Positions 34,515 to 43,370 of a stretch of DNA of 64,000 nucleotides are shown here, one piece after another. Numbering within the stretch: the first letter of the stretch is position 1; every line of letters begins with the position of its first letter. Source of the DNA: Solirubrum koreensis (lineage in GTDB: Bacteria > Bacteroidota > Bacteroidia > Cytophagales > Hymenobacteraceae); NCBI RefSeq assembly GCF_039541855.1, contig NZ_BAABHA010000001.1, positions 124,001 through 188,000 on the forward strand. Reading direction: 5' to 3'. The translations under genes and the position numbers were made by a program. Under the pieces are notes generated by a model. That model saw nothing but the letters and a program-made list of their open reading frames with translations, had not been told where the DNA came from and ran no database searches.

Positions 34515-35765
34515 ATGTTGAACCCCAATGACATTTTAAGCTACGAACGCCTGCAAACGGCTGTGGAAGCCGCCGGCATTGGTACCTGGGACCTGAACCC
34601 GCTCACCGGCGAGCTGAATTGGTCGGACCGCTGCAAAGCGTTGTTTGGGCTGCCGGTTACGGCTGCCATTGATTACCCCACCTTTTTGCAAGGGCTGCAC
34701 CCCGACGACCGAAAATCGGCAGACCAAGCTGTTACGCACGCCCTCGACCCCGCCGGCGACGGTGCGTTTGACATTGAGTACCGCACCGTGGGCTTGCAGG
34801 ACGGCGGCCAAGTGCGTTGGATACGGGCTACGGGCAAAGCCTTTTTTGACGACGCCCGTACCCAGGCTATGCGTTTTGTGGGCACTGTGGCCGATGTTAC
34901 CGCCTCCAAAAAACGAGAACTGGAAGCCGTGCGCCTGGCTGCCATTGTGGAACAGTCCAGCGACTTCGTGGGGTTGGCTTCGGCCGACGGCAGCGTGCTG
35001 TACCTGAACCCGGCCGCTCAGCAGCTGGTGGGGCTGGAAACCGAGGAGCAAATTCGGCAAACCCGCCTAGCGGAATATTTCATGCCCGAGGCGCTGCCCG
35101 CCATTGAAGAGCAAGTGCTACCCGGCGTAATGCGCGACGGCACCTGGACTGGGGAACTGCCCATGCGGCACTTTGCCACAGGCCGGGCGGTGCCAGTGCG
35201 CTACCATGTATTCCGCATCGACGACCCCGTAACGGGCGAACCGACGCTGGCCACTGCAAGCCAAGACCTCTCGCAGTACAAATCGGCCGCCACTAATTTC
35301 AACTTCCTGGCGGAAATGATTCCGCAGCTGGTGTGGACTACGGATGCCGAAGGCTTCCACGATTACTTCAACCAGCGCTGGATCGATTACACGGGCTATA
35401 CCGTGGAAAACAGCGCCGGTACCGAAATGTGGAACAACCTGCTGCACCCCGACGACCGGCAACGGGCGCGGGAGCGGTTTGCTCATTCGCTGAAAACCGG
35501 TGAGTTTTATGAAATAGAGTACCGCTTCATTTCCAAAGACGGCAATTACCGCTGGTTCCTGGGCCAGGCCGTACCCCTGCGCAACGACGAAGGCCAAATT
35601 GTAAAGTGGTTTGGAACCTGCACCGATATTGAGCAGCAAAAGCAGTTGCAGGACCGTCTGGAACGCGCCTATTCCGATCTGGAACTGAAAGTAACCTTCC
35701 GGACCCTGGAGCTGGAACGCCAGGTACAGGAGCTGCGCAAACAGCTGGCCGAAGTGGGTAAATAA
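34515..35765 (+). CDS. PAS-domain protein with three PAS repeats and no output domain
   Basis: 416 aa. Three PAS/PAC units are visible: about 10-130 (EAAGIGTWDLNPLTGELNWS, closing at DVTASKKRELEA), about 135-255 (AIVEQSSDFVGLASADGSVL) and about 260-385 (EMIPQLVWTTDAEGFHDYFN, closing at GTCTDIEQQK). A short coiled coil (LELERQVQELRKQL) follows, then the stop and a 25-bp-arm palindromic terminator. No HisKA, HATPase, GGDEF or receiver domain is present. Such proteins usually follow or bind a kinase. Since the gene has an intact end and terminator, it is probably a true stand-alone sensor rather than a broken kinase. Confidence 0.85.
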   Translation: MLNPNDILSYERLQTAVEAAGIGTWDLNPLTGELNWSDRCKALFGLPVTAAIDYPTFLQGLHPDDRKSADQAVTHALDPAGDGAFDIEYRTVGLQDGGQVRWIRATGKAFFDDARTQAMRFVGTVADVTASKKRELEAVRLAAIVEQSSDFVGLASADGSVLYLNPAAQQLVGLETEEQIRQTRLAEYFMPEALPAIEEQVLPGVMRDGTWTGELPMRHFATGRAVPVRYHVFRIDDPVTGEPTLATASQDLSQYKSAATNFNFLAEMIPQLVWTTDAEGFHDYFNQRWIDYTGYTVENSAGTEMWNNLLHPDDRQRARERFAHSLKTGEFYEIEYRFISKDGNYRWFLGQAVPLRNDEGQIVKWFGTCTDIEQQKQLQDRLERAYSDLELKVTFRTLELERQVQELRKQLAEVGK

Positions 35766-35782
35766 CAGTCAGTCCTCTTTTT

Positions 35783-35832
35783 ACAAAAACACCCCGCCCG
35801 CTGTAGCGCTACAGCGGGCGGGGTGTTTTTGT
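35783..35832. terminator. Perfect 50-bp palindrome, terminator
   Basis: Two 25-nt arms (35783-35807 and 35808-35832) meet without a loop. The end is TTTTTGT, so it can end the PAS gene. Confidence 0.8.
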
Positions 35833-36000
35833 AAGGGCGGTAAATGCCAGCCCGCAGTTACCCGTTATGCCACGGCCAGGCGTGAGGCGGGCGAGTTCGA
35901 AGCCGCATGTAAACCAGCAAAAAGCCCTGCTGCCAGAACGGCAATGTGTTATATGTAACCCGCTTGCGTATAAGTAGGCTGTAACCCATCCGTTTCTCCT

Positions 36001-36315
36001 ATGAAAATGACTCATTGGCTAACCGCTGCTCTTATTGCCGCCGCTTCGTTGGGCGCAAATGCCCAAACCACCCCTGAAACACCCAAGAAGTCCGCGCCGG
36101 CCACCAGAACGGTACAGGGGGTGTATGCTTCGCCCGTCGGTTCTCCGGTGCTGCCACCCGGCAACAACCGTCCGCGCCGCCTCGCTGTCGACGACTCGGC
36201 CGCCAGCCCTAACTACGGTCCGCCCCAAACGGCCACCGCCGACATGAAAAAGGAGCAGAAACCCGAGCGTAAACGAAAGCGCATGAAACCCTTGCCCAGC
36301 ACTATACACCCGTAA
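36001..36315 (+). CDS. Small exported basic protein of unknown function
   Basis: 104 aa. Signal peptide MKMTHWLTAALIAAASLGAN, cleavage near NAQ. The mature part is Pro-rich and disordered, ending in a strongly basic stretch (KKEQKPERKRKRMKPLPS). No motif recognised. It is most likely periplasmic. A terminator follows. Confidence 0.6.
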   Translation: MKMTHWLTAALIAAASLGANAQTTPETPKKSAPATRTVQGVYASPVGSPVLPPGNNRPRRLAVDDSAASPNYGPPQTATADMKKEQKPERKRKRMKPLPSTIHP

Positions 36316-36341
36316 GTTGTGTATTCCCCGGCCTCTTCAAG

Positions 36342-36374
36342 AACCCGCTGCCGCCCTCGGTAGCGGGTTTTTTT
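36342..36374 (+). terminator. Intrinsic terminator after the small exported protein
   Basis: 12-bp arms (36342-36353 and 36358-36369, one G-U) with a 4-nt loop and T-run to 36374. Confidence 0.82.
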
Positions 36375-36398
36375 ACGTGCGCCCGCAGAGCAAAAGCC

Positions 36399-36406
36399 TA
36401 CCTTCG
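36399..36406 (+). promoter_or_regulatory. Candidate -7 box (TACCTTCG) of the trans-sulfuration enzyme gene
   Basis: It is one base off TAnnTTTG and 38 bases before the ATG at 36444. No SAM riboswitch is seen in the 70 bases between the terminator and the start codon. Confidence 0.35.
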
Positions 36407-36443
36407 TCTTTCTGCCCTGCTTGCCACCCCTTTCCCCACCCAT

Positions 36444-37754
36444 ATGAAACAACTACACGAACAGGCCCACCTGAACGGCCGCCCCCTCAAGCCCGAGAGC
36501 TTGATGATGAGCTACGGCTTCAAGCCCGAATGGAGCGAAGGCGCCATCAAATGCCCCATTTTCCAAACGTCCACCTTCGTTTTCAACAGCGCCGAAGAAG
36601 GTAAGGCATTCTTTGAGCTGGCCTACGGCCTGCGCCAGCCCGCGCCCGAAGAGGAAATGGGCCTGATTTACTCGCGCCTGAACAACCCCAGCCTCGAAAT
36701 TCTGGAGGACCGCCTCACCCTCTGGGACGGCGCCGAAGACGCGGCCTCGTTCGCCTCGGGCATGGCCGCCATCAGTACTTCGCTGCTGGCCCTGCTCAAG
36801 CCCGGCGACGTGGTGCTGCATTCCGAACCCGTGTACGGCGGCTCCGATTTCTTCCTGAAGCAGGTGCTGCCGCGCTTTGGCATAACGGCCGAAGGATTCG
36901 ATTTGCACACTACCCCCGAACAGCTACAGGAGCGCGCCGCTGCCCTGGGCGAGAAGCTGGCTGTGCTGTTCGTGGAAACACCGGCCAACCCCACCAACCG
37001 CCTTTTCGACCTGCAAGCCTGCGCCGCCGCGGCCCGGCGCGGCGGTACCGCGCAGCGCCCGTGCCGCGTGCTGGTCGATAATACCTTCCTTGGGCCCGTG
37101 TTTCAGCACCCGCTACGCCACGGCGCCGACCTCGTGATTTACTCCGCCACCAAGTTTCTGGGTGGCCACTCCGACCTCATTGCCGGCGCCGTGCTCGGCT
37201 CGAAAGCCCTCATGAAAGAGGTGCGGGCCATGCGCACGTTCATGGGCACCATGTGCGACCCTAACACCGGCTGGATGCTCATGCGCAGCCTCGAAACCCT
37301 GAAACTGCGCATGGAGCGCGCCGCCCAAAGCGCCCGGGTTATTGCCGACTGGCTGCGTGAGCACGCGCAGGTAACGCGCACCTACTACCTCGGCCACTTG
37401 CAGGACGACCCCGCTCAGCAGGCCATTTTCGAGCAGCAGTGTCTTTCGGCCGGCTCCATGATTTCCTTTGATATTGCGGGCGGCGAAGCCGAGGCGTTCC
37501 AGTTCCTGAACAGCCTCAAGCTCATAAAGCTGGCCGTAAGCCTGGGCGGTACCGAAAGCCTGGCCGAGCACCCCGCCAGCATGACGCACTCCGACATTGA
37601 GCCCGCCACCCAGCGCGAAATGGGCATTACCGCCAGCATGGTGCGCCTCAGCATTGGGGTAGAAGATGCCCACGACCTTATTGCAGACCTGGACCAAGCG
37701 TTCAATCAAGTGCAGCAACAGGCGGTTGCTCCCGTAGCAGCGCTTCACGCCTAA
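36444..37754 (+). CDS. Cys/Met metabolism PLP-dependent enzyme (cystathionine gamma-synthase family)
   Basis: 436 aa. Fold-type I trans-sulfuration features: the active-site Tyr/Arg of the neighbouring subunit in LIYSRLNNPSLEILEDRL, the phosphate-binding FASGMAAISTS, FVETPANPTNRLFDL, and the PLP Lys in VIYSATKFLGGHSDLIAGA with LGG after it. The C-terminal substrate-binding region is SLGGTESLAEHPASMTHSDI. The N-terminal GAIKCPIFQTSTFVF form belongs to the broad CGS/methionine gamma-lyase group. The exact reaction (synthase or lyase) cannot be fixed without neighbours. It lies between two hairpins as a single-gene unit. Confidence 0.85.
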   Translation: MKQLHEQAHLNGRPLKPESLMMSYGFKPEWSEGAIKCPIFQTSTFVFNSAEEGKAFFELAYGLRQPAPEEEMGLIYSRLNNPSLEILEDRLTLWDGAEDAASFASGMAAISTSLLALLKPGDVVLHSEPVYGGSDFFLKQVLPRFGITAEGFDLHTTPEQLQERAAALGEKLAVLFVETPANPTNRLFDLQACAAAARRGGTAQRPCRVLVDNTFLGPVFQHPLRHGADLVIYSATKFLGGHSDLIAGAVLGSKALMKEVRAMRTFMGTMCDPNTGWMLMRSLETLKLRMERAAQSARVIADWLREHAQVTRTYYLGHLQDDPAQQAIFEQQCLSAGSMISFDIAGGEAEAFQFLNSLKLIKLAVSLGGTESLAEHPASMTHSDIEPATQREMGITASMVRLSIGVEDAHDLIADLDQAFNQVQQQAVAPVAALHA

Positions 37755-37768
37755 AGCTGCTCTAAATA

Positions 37769-37813
37769 AAAACGGCCCGGCGGCATCGGTTAACGATGCC
37801 GCCGGGCCGTTTT
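37769..37813. terminator. Bidirectional terminator hairpin
   Basis: Perfect 20-bp arms (37769-37788 and 37794-37813) with a 5-nt loop, between the convergent trans-sulfuration enzyme and small helical protein genes. Confidence 0.85.
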
Positions 37814-37826
37814 GCGTTCGAATGCG

Positions 37827-38207
37827 CTACTTCTTCTTGCCGTTGTTGTCGGCTTCCAGGTCGCCGCCGATGCGCAGGAGGAGGGTGCTCAGCTGGTTTA
37901 AACCGAGTTTTCGTTCTTCGGGCGCACTGCGCATCAGTTCACTGGTTTGCGCACCCAGCATGCTCAGGCACCGGCCAATGGAAGGGCCGTCGAGCTTACC
38001 GCTGCTCAGCATCGACTGCAGGTTGCCAAACTCGCGGGCAATGTTTTGCAGCTCGGGCTGACCGCTTTGCAGGAATTGCTGCTGCCAGACTTCGGTATTT
38101 TCCATGGCGGCGCTCAGGGGCAGAGCGGTTAGGCCACCTTGCAGGGCGTGAATGGTATTGGCCAGCAAATCGGCGTTTTCCTGGTCGGTAGGGGTGGGTT
38201 GTTTCAT
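37827..38207 (-). CDS. Small helical cytoplasmic protein, unknown function
   Basis: 126 aa from the ATG at 38207; an ATG at 38222 would add five residues. Almost wholly helical, with no signal or membrane segment and a basic tail (NNGKKK). The start is 27 bases downstream of the uvsE stop, so the two are probably one operon. I do not recognise the family. A link to UV repair is only guilt by association. Confidence 0.55.
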   Translation of the reverse strand: MKQPTPTDQENADLLANTIHALQGGLTALPLSAAMENTEVWQQQFLQSGQPELQNIAREFGNLQSMLSSGKLDGPSIGRCLSMLGAQTSELMRSAPEERKLGLNQLSTLLLRIGGDLEADNNGKKK

Positions 38208-38233
38208 TCGGATAGAAGGCAAAAGGAAATGGG

Positions 38234-39169
38234 TTAGGAAACGGCTGGGTTGCCCGAGGGAACAGACTGCGCAGCACGCACCAGCAGGCCCACGTCTTGC
38301 ATAATCATGCAGGCACGGTGGGCGCTGGCTTCTTTGTCTTTGATTTCGAGCATGATGTCGGCATCGAGGCCGCGTAGGTCTTCCAGGAAACGGCGGAATA
38401 GGTCTTCTTCCATGCTGGCTACGTGCTTGCCGCGCCGCTCACCGGGTGCTTGCGAACTGTAGTCAATCATTATGGGGCCATCGAGGGTGGGGTGCCAGGT
38501 GGCGGCCGCCATGCGCAGGGCCAGCGGCATCGGCTCCCCGTTGTTGAGGCACTCGTGGTGAAAGTTATCGAAGAGCACGGGTACGCCCACGGCGTTGTGG
38601 AGGCGCAGGCAGTCCTGCAGGCTGTAAAGGCGGTCGTCGTTTTCTACCACCAGCCGGGCTTTCACCACATCGGGCAGCTGGCGGTACGTGGCAATCCAGC
38701 GCGTGAGGGCGGCTTCCTTGTCGCCGTACACGCCGCCGGCATGAATTTGCAGCTTGGCGGTACCGTCGAGGCCCATCAAATCCAGAATAGAACCCTGGTA
38801 CACCAACTCATCGATGCTGCGCTGCACAATGCCCGCGTCGGGCGAATTGAGCACCACAAACTGATCCGGGTGAAACGAAACCCGTAAATCGTTTTGCTTG
38901 ATGTAGTCACCGATGGCCCGAAACTCGGCGGCGAAGCGGGTTTGCCAGCGGAAAGTATTGATGGGGTGCGAACCAAACGGCACCACGCCCGAGCCAATGC
39001 GGAAAAAGCGCAGGTTGTGCTGCACGTTGTATTCCAGAATGCGCTGCAAACAGGCCAAATTGTTGGCCACGGCTTGCTCCACCCGTTCATCGGAGTACGA
39101 CGCCAGCCTGAAAGTGCTGGTGGCGGTGCAGTCGAGCGACTCGTTTACGCAAGGATACCCTATTCTCAT
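38234..39169 (-). CDS. uvsE: UV damage endonuclease (UVDE)
   Basis: 311 aa, a TIM-barrel repair nuclease. It starts MRIGYPCVNESLDC as is typical. Metal-ligand motifs are in order: FFRIGSGVVPFGSH, RVSFHPDQFVVLNSP, LQIHAGGVYGDKEAAL, LVVENDDRLYSLQDCL, PVLFDNFHHECL and DIMLEIKDKEASA. The enzyme nicks DNA 5' to UV photoproducts in a light-independent repair route; UVDE is common in radiation-tolerant bacteria. The small helical gene follows 27 bases later. Confidence 0.93.
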   Translation of the reverse strand: MRIGYPCVNESLDCTATSTFRLASYSDERVEQAVANNLACLQRILEYNVQHNLRFFRIGSGVVPFGSHPINTFRWQTRFAAEFRAIGDYIKQNDLRVSFHPDQFVVLNSPDAGIVQRSIDELVYQGSILDLMGLDGTAKLQIHAGGVYGDKEAALTRWIATYRQLPDVVKARLVVENDDRLYSLQDCLRLHNAVGVPVLFDNFHHECLNNGEPMPLALRMAAATWHPTLDGPIMIDYSSQAPGERRGKHVASMEEDLFRRFLEDLRGLDADIMLEIKDKEASAHRACMIMQDVGLLVRAAQSVPSGNPAVS

Positions 39170-39291
39170 ATCCCAGCTTACGCCGGGGCTGCTTCCGGGG
39201 TTTGTAGCACGAACCTTTAGTTCGCGTACGGTGGTCCTGCCGTTTCGGAAGTGCCCTCGGTATCAGTGGCTACGACGCTTTACGCTTAGCA

Positions 39292-40077
39292 TTACTGTTT
39301 AGGGGCCAGACTGCCGGCGGGGGGCTGCATAGGCTGCTGGGGCAGCTGCCGCTGCGGCACTTGCTGCGGTACCGTTAGGGGCAGGGTCAGGTCGCCTTCT
39401 ACTTCGTAGCCGCGGTTTACCCGGAAGTACTGGTTGTAGGCGCGGCGCTTGGACCGTTCGGCTTCCATGCGTTTCTCACCTTCAATTTCCTCCATCTTGC
39501 GCCGCTGCATGCCTTCGCGGGAGAACTGGTCGTAAATCAGGCTGATGGGGCTTTGCAGCGTGGGCGTAGGGACTTTGGGCGCCGTAGAATCCACGGGGAA
39601 CAGCGGCTGGGGCTTGGGCGGGCGCTTTACGGCGTTGGCGGGCGGTGCGGGCCGCTTCACGTTGCGCAGAGCGCGATTCACAGTGGCGTCGTCGGGGCGG
39701 CCTTCGCGCACCCGCACCTCGCCCAGCTGAATGGTGGCCTGGTCGAGCTTCACCTGCACGATAATCTGCGAAACGCCGGTGTTGCCCAGCGGCAGTCGGT
39801 AGCTGTTATAGCCCACGGCCCGAAACTCCAGGGTATCGGAGGCGCGCACAGTCACGGCAAAGTCGCCTTCCTCGTTAGCCACGGTGCCGCGGCGGGTGTT
39901 GATGTTCCAGATGGTGGCCCCCGGCACGGCTTTCTTGGTGGCCCGATCGGTTACCGAGCCGGTTACGCGTACCTGGGCGGCGGCCGGGCGGGCAGCCAGC
40001 AACAGCGTTAAACTTCCCAAAACCAACAGCCAAAGCCGAAAACGAAGCGCAATCAAGTCAGTCAAACCAGTAGTCAT
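39292..40077 (-). CDS. Exported protein with a CarboxypepD_reg-like domain
   Basis: 261 aa from the ATG at 40077; the frame is open further upstream but that stretch is Thr/Pro/Lys-rich and overlaps the next transcription unit. Signal peptide LWLLVLGSLTLLLAARPAAA, cleavage near AAQ. Residues about 35-115 form one CarboxypepD_reg-like domain (VTGSVTDRATKKAVPGATIW, EFRAVGYNSYRLPL). The rest is charged and Pro/Gln-rich with RRKMEEIEGEKRMEAERSKR, a probable helix. Such proteins occur at the Bacteroidota outer membrane. Function unknown. Confidence 0.8.
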   Translation of the reverse strand: MTTGLTDLIALRFRLWLLVLGSLTLLLAARPAAAQVRVTGSVTDRATKKAVPGATIWNINTRRGTVANEEGDFAVTVRASDTLEFRAVGYNSYRLPLGNTGVSQIIVQVKLDQATIQLGEVRVREGRPDDATVNRALRNVKRPAPPANAVKRPPKPQPLFPVDSTAPKVPTPTLQSPISLIYDQFSREGMQRRKMEEIEGEKRMEAERSKRRAYNQYFRVNRGYEVEGDLTLPLTVPQQVPQRQLPQQPMQPPAGSLAPKQ

Positions 40078-40136
40078 CAACGGGGGCACAACACGGCCGC
40101 GCGGCGCAAAGTAGCCAAGCTTTGCCTCAAGGAGGC

Positions 40137-40177
40137 AAAAAAAGCCGGCCCCGTTGCGAACGGGGCCGGCTTTTTTT
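40137..40177 (-). terminator. Terminator of the lipoprotein gene at 40199
   Basis: Perfect 19-bp arms (40137-40155 and 40159-40177) including seven A/T pairs at the base, with a 3-nt loop. It works for the minus-strand gene ending at 40199. Confidence 0.85.
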
Positions 40178-40198
40178 ACGCGCAATAGGGCCGAAGCC

Positions 40199-40891
40199 TT
40201 ACTGCATCTTGGTTTTGTCGCCGTCGGCGGGCTTGTCTTTAATGGTGCCGTCGTCGGCGTCCATTTTGCCTTTGTTGCCGGCGGCATCTTTGGTCTTGAT
40301 GTCGCCGTCGCTCTTAACCTTGATTTTGTTGCCGTCGGCATCTTTGGCTTTCATCTTCGAAACTTCCATAGCGCCTTCGCCCGAAGCCGTGGCGCTCATG
40401 TCCGACGAAGACGACATGCTGTTCGCGCCCTCTTCGCTGTCCATGCCCTGGGCCATGGCGTCGTCCAGGTAGCGGTCCTCGTAGTAGTTGGTGCGGCTCG
40501 ATTCGTAAGCCGAGTACTGGGCCGGGTCGGTGAAGATGGTTTTCATCTCCGCGTCGGTTTCGGTGTACACGGTGCGCATGGCGGCGGCCATGCCGGTGGT
40601 GTCCTCCATGTACTGGTTATGCAGCTCGCCGAGGCGCTTCGAGCGGTTGTAATAGGCCGTGCGCACCTTGGCGCGGGTGGCTTCGTCGAGTTTCATCTGG
40701 GCCGCCATGTCGGCCGAAATCCGGTCGGCGCGGCTGTTGTAAGCTTCTTCGGTGTATACCGCCGGTCTGGCCGTGGTTGTTGTGGTCGTGGTGGTGGTTA
40801 CCGTACCATCGGTTTCGGTGGTTTTTTCCTGCGAGCAGGAAGCCATGGTCATGGCCGCAGCGCACGACAACAGCAGAAACATCTTTTTCAT
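40199..40891 (-). CDS. Lipoprotein with poly-Thr linker and acidic Lys/Asp repeat tail
   Basis: 230 aa. Lipobox LSCAAAMTMASC gives an outer-membrane or periplasmic lipoprotein. A run of nine Thr (about 31-39) follows. The centre (about 50-140) is helical with many Tyr. The C-terminal 65 residues hold degenerate repeats of the form K-x-K-D-A-D-G-N-K (KAKDADGNKIKV, KTKDAAGNKGKM), a hydrophilic, probably disordered or cation-binding tail. I do not recognise a family. The unit is flanked by hairpins. Confidence 0.7.
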   Translation of the reverse strand: MKKMFLLLSCAAAMTMASCSQEKTTETDGTVTTTTTTTTTARPAVYTEEAYNSRADRISADMAAQMKLDEATRAKVRTAYYNRSKRLGELHNQYMEDTTGMAAAMRTVYTETDAEMKTIFTDPAQYSAYESSRTNYYEDRYLDDAMAQGMDSEEGANSMSSSSDMSATASGEGAMEVSKMKAKDADGNKIKVKSDGDIKTKDAAGNKGKMDADDGTIKDKPADGDKTKMQ

Positions 40892-40989
40892 GGGAAGGGA
40901 GGGAAGGTGTGAGAGTCAGAATTGAACAAAACCAAAGGTTTTGTATCGGCCTTATACGCCCACCTCATCTATTCGTTCAGGTCAATAAA

Positions 40990-41022
40990 AAAGGCCCCTG
41001 CCAAAGCGCGGCAGGGGCCTTT
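40990..41022 (-). terminator. Terminator of the metallophosphoesterase gene
   Basis: Perfect 13-bp arms (40990-41002 and 41010-41022) with a 7-nt loop; minus-strand T-run after the arm. Confidence 0.82.
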
Positions 41023-41047
41023 CTCGGTCTTTCGAGCCGGTTTTCAA

Positions 41048-42301
41048 CTAAGCTCGTTTTAACTCAAAAACGGTTATTTCGGGCAGGAAGCCCACGCGGC
41101 CGGGGTAGCCGATGAAGCCCAGGCCGGTGTTTACGTACAGGTATTGCTTGCCCTGCTCATACAGGCCGGCCCACTGCTTGTACACGTACTGCACGGGGCT
41201 CCATTTCAGGTGCGGTAAGTTCACGCCGAACTGCATACCGTGGGTGTGGCCGGATAAAGTCAGGTCGATGTCGGGGTACTGCAATACTTGCGCCTCCCAG
41301 TGCGATGGGTCATGGGAAAGCAGCAGCTTGAAGGGTGCGTCGCCAGAGGTAGCATGAGCTTTAGCTAGGTCACCGTATTTCTTAAAGCCACGCTGGCCCC
41401 AGTTCTGCACGCCAATCACGGCAATTTGCTCGCCATTGCGCTCTATCTCCTGGGTTTCATCCAGAAGCAACCGCCAACCCATTTTGGCATGGTTTTGTTT
41501 GATTCGGGCCAAATTGGCCGCTTTAGCTTCTGCACCGCCCTGCGCGTCCCAGTCCACGTAATCAGAGTAGTCATGGTTGCCAAGGATGGACAACGGCTGA
41601 AATTTGGACTGAATACCAGCCAGCGTTTCGATGTGCTCTTCCACCTCGTGGGCAAAATTGTTGACTAAGTCGCCGGTCATTACTACCAAGTCGGCGCCCT
41701 GCTGGTTAATCATGCGCACGGCGCGCTGCAAGGGTTCTTTCGAAGGAAACGAGCCGGTGTGCAGGTCGGAAATCTGTAGCACCTTAAAGCCATCGAAGGA
41801 AGCGGGCAGGTTGGGAAAGCGCAGCGTTACGCGCTTTACGCGGTAGTCGGTGGCGCCGCGCACCATGCCGTAAATGAGGGCCACCAGCGGAATACCGGCT
41901 ATCAGCAACGCCAGCTTATTGAGAAATTCGCTGCGGGTAAGCGGGGTGCCCGTAGCCGCCGTAGAGCCGGAGGAACCGGTAAACAGGCGGCCTACCCACC
42001 GCACCGAGCGCACCAAATCTTCGGGAAACAGGAACAGCAGCACCACTAGCTTGGCCACCACCAAGGCCAGCAGCAAACCGCCGATGTAGCCTTTATAGGG
42101 CGTGGTGCCCAAATGGCGGGTGCTCATGGCCCAGATACCGGCGGCCCAGAGCCCCACCGTTATCAGCCAGTACATGGCCGTGGCAAGGCGACGGGTGGTG
42201 AGCGAGGTGTGCTGCACAAGCGTACGGATGGCCTGAAAGCCATACCACTCGGCCACCACCAGGAGGGCGAGAAAGAAGAACGAAGAAAACAGTCGGGACA
42301 T
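41048..42301 (-). CDS. Membrane-anchored metallophosphoesterase (YkuE/YaeI-like)
   Basis: 417 aa from the ATG at 42301. Four hydrophobic segments in the first 150 residues anchor it. The calcineurin-type motifs then follow: DLHTGSF with Asp/His, MTGDLVNN, LGNHDYSDY, LSHDPSHWEAQ and LSGHTHGMQFG. This order is that of YkuE-like phosphoesterases, some of which act on lipid A precursors or undecaprenyl-linked substrates. Substrate unknown here. The radC gene diverges from it with about 120 bases between them. Confidence 0.9.
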   Translation of the reverse strand: MSRLFSSFFFLALLVVAEWYGFQAIRTLVQHTSLTTRRLATAMYWLITVGLWAAGIWAMSTRHLGTTPYKGYIGGLLLALVVAKLVVLLFLFPEDLVRSVRWVGRLFTGSSGSTAATGTPLTRSEFLNKLALLIAGIPLVALIYGMVRGATDYRVKRVTLRFPNLPASFDGFKVLQISDLHTGSFPSKEPLQRAVRMINQQGADLVVMTGDLVNNFAHEVEEHIETLAGIQSKFQPLSILGNHDYSDYVDWDAQGGAEAKAANLARIKQNHAKMGWRLLLDETQEIERNGEQIAVIGVQNWGQRGFKKYGDLAKAHATSGDAPFKLLLSHDPSHWEAQVLQYPDIDLTLSGHTHGMQFGVNLPHLKWSPVQYVYKQWAGLYEQGKQYLYVNTGLGFIGYPGRVGFLPEITVFELKRA

Positions 42302-42422
42302 AACAGGGTGTGAAACCGCGGCCACCCACGCAGGGTTTCGCGGCGCGCGTTACCGGCGCTGACGAATGAACTGGGATTTTACTTTATTTCTGACGCTTAT
42401 AGCCCCTTAACAATCGTGCCCC

Positions 42423-43166
42423 ATGAATTCGTTTGACATCCTGTCGGAAGACGATCCGCAAACCGGAGCCTACCAAGCACCCACGTCGTTCAGCATCAAG
42501 AGTTGGGCCGAAGAAGACCGGCCGCGCGAAAAACTCATGGCCAAAGGCCGCGCCGCCCTCACCGACGCCGAGCTAATGGCCATTCTGCTGGGTTCGGGCA
42601 CCGCCAAATTATCAGCCGTAGACGTGGCCAAGCTTATTCTGGCCGCCACCGGCAACGACCTGAACGAGCTGGCCCGGCTGTCGATAAAAGATTTAATGCG
42701 CCACAAAGGCATTGGCGAAGCCAAAGCCATAACCATAGTGGCGGCGCTGGAGCTGGGCCGCCGCCGCAAAGACACTGCCGCCGCAGCCCGCACCACCATC
42801 ACCTGCTCCACCGACATATACAACCTTGTGCGGCCTAATCTGCAGGACTTGCCGCACGAGGAGTTTTGGGTGATTCTGCTGAACCGAGCCAACGTGGTGA
42901 TGCGCAAACAAAGCGTGAGCAGCGGCGGTGTGGCCGGCACCGTGGCCGACCCCAAAATGATTTTCAAGCTGGCCCTCGAGCAGCTGGCGTCGTCCATCAT
43001 CTTGGTGCACAACCACCCCAGCGGCAACCGCCAGCCCTCCGCCGCCGACATTGCCCTGACCCGTAAGCTCAAAGAAGGCGGCCAGTTTCTGGATCTGCCG
43101 GTACTCGACCACCTCATTTACACCGACCACGGCTACTACAGCTTCGCCGATGAAGGCATATTATAA
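42423..43166 (+). CDS. radC: RadC-family JAB/MPN domain protein
   Basis: 247 aa. An N-terminal helix-hairpin-helix region (about 30-110) has DAELMAILLGSGT and HKGIGEAKAITIVAALELG. The JAMM metal site is in the C-terminal half: LVHNHPSGNRQPSAADIAL, with Glu upstream in HEEFWVILLNRAN. Despite its name, RadC is not proven to act in repair; JAB-fold proteins are often metal-dependent peptidases. It lies alone between the divergent metallophosphoesterase and a surface antigen gene. Confidence 0.92.
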   Translation: MNSFDILSEDDPQTGAYQAPTSFSIKSWAEEDRPREKLMAKGRAALTDAELMAILLGSGTAKLSAVDVAKLILAATGNDLNELARLSIKDLMRHKGIGEAKAITIVAALELGRRRKDTAAAARTTITCSTDIYNLVRPNLQDLPHEEFWVILLNRANVVMRKQSVSSGGVAGTVADPKMIFKLALEQLASSIILVHNHPSGNRQPSAADIALTRKLKEGGQFLDLPVLDHLIYTDHGYYSFADEGIL

Positions 43167-43370
43167 GTACGGTCTGCAGCACGGTGCTGCATATGGCCCA
43201 AGTCAACCGTACCAGGTTAATACTTTGTTGACCCAGGAGCAATTGGCTTGGGCTAGATAAAACAGCGGTAACTATGCACCGCCGTTTGCGGTTACTTTCT
43301 GCCACGGCCGGTAAGGAGGCCGCGGCCAGGTAATTACCGCGTTTCTCTTAACCGAACCAGGTACCGCTTT

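Noticed and set aside
32558..35832. CRISPR-like repeats
   Set aside because: The hairpins at 32558 and 35783 do not share sequence with each other and no spacer-repeat periodicity is present. No cas gene is seen.
36375..36443. SAM riboswitch ahead of the trans-sulfuration enzyme
   Set aside because: Fewer than 70 bases separate the previous terminator from the start codon, and no pseudoknot or four-way-junction pattern is visible.
42423..43166. RadC as a sign of a nearby mobile or defence island
   Set aside because: RadC-like genes often accompany mobile elements, but here the neighbours are ordinary chromosomal genes with host-like composition.
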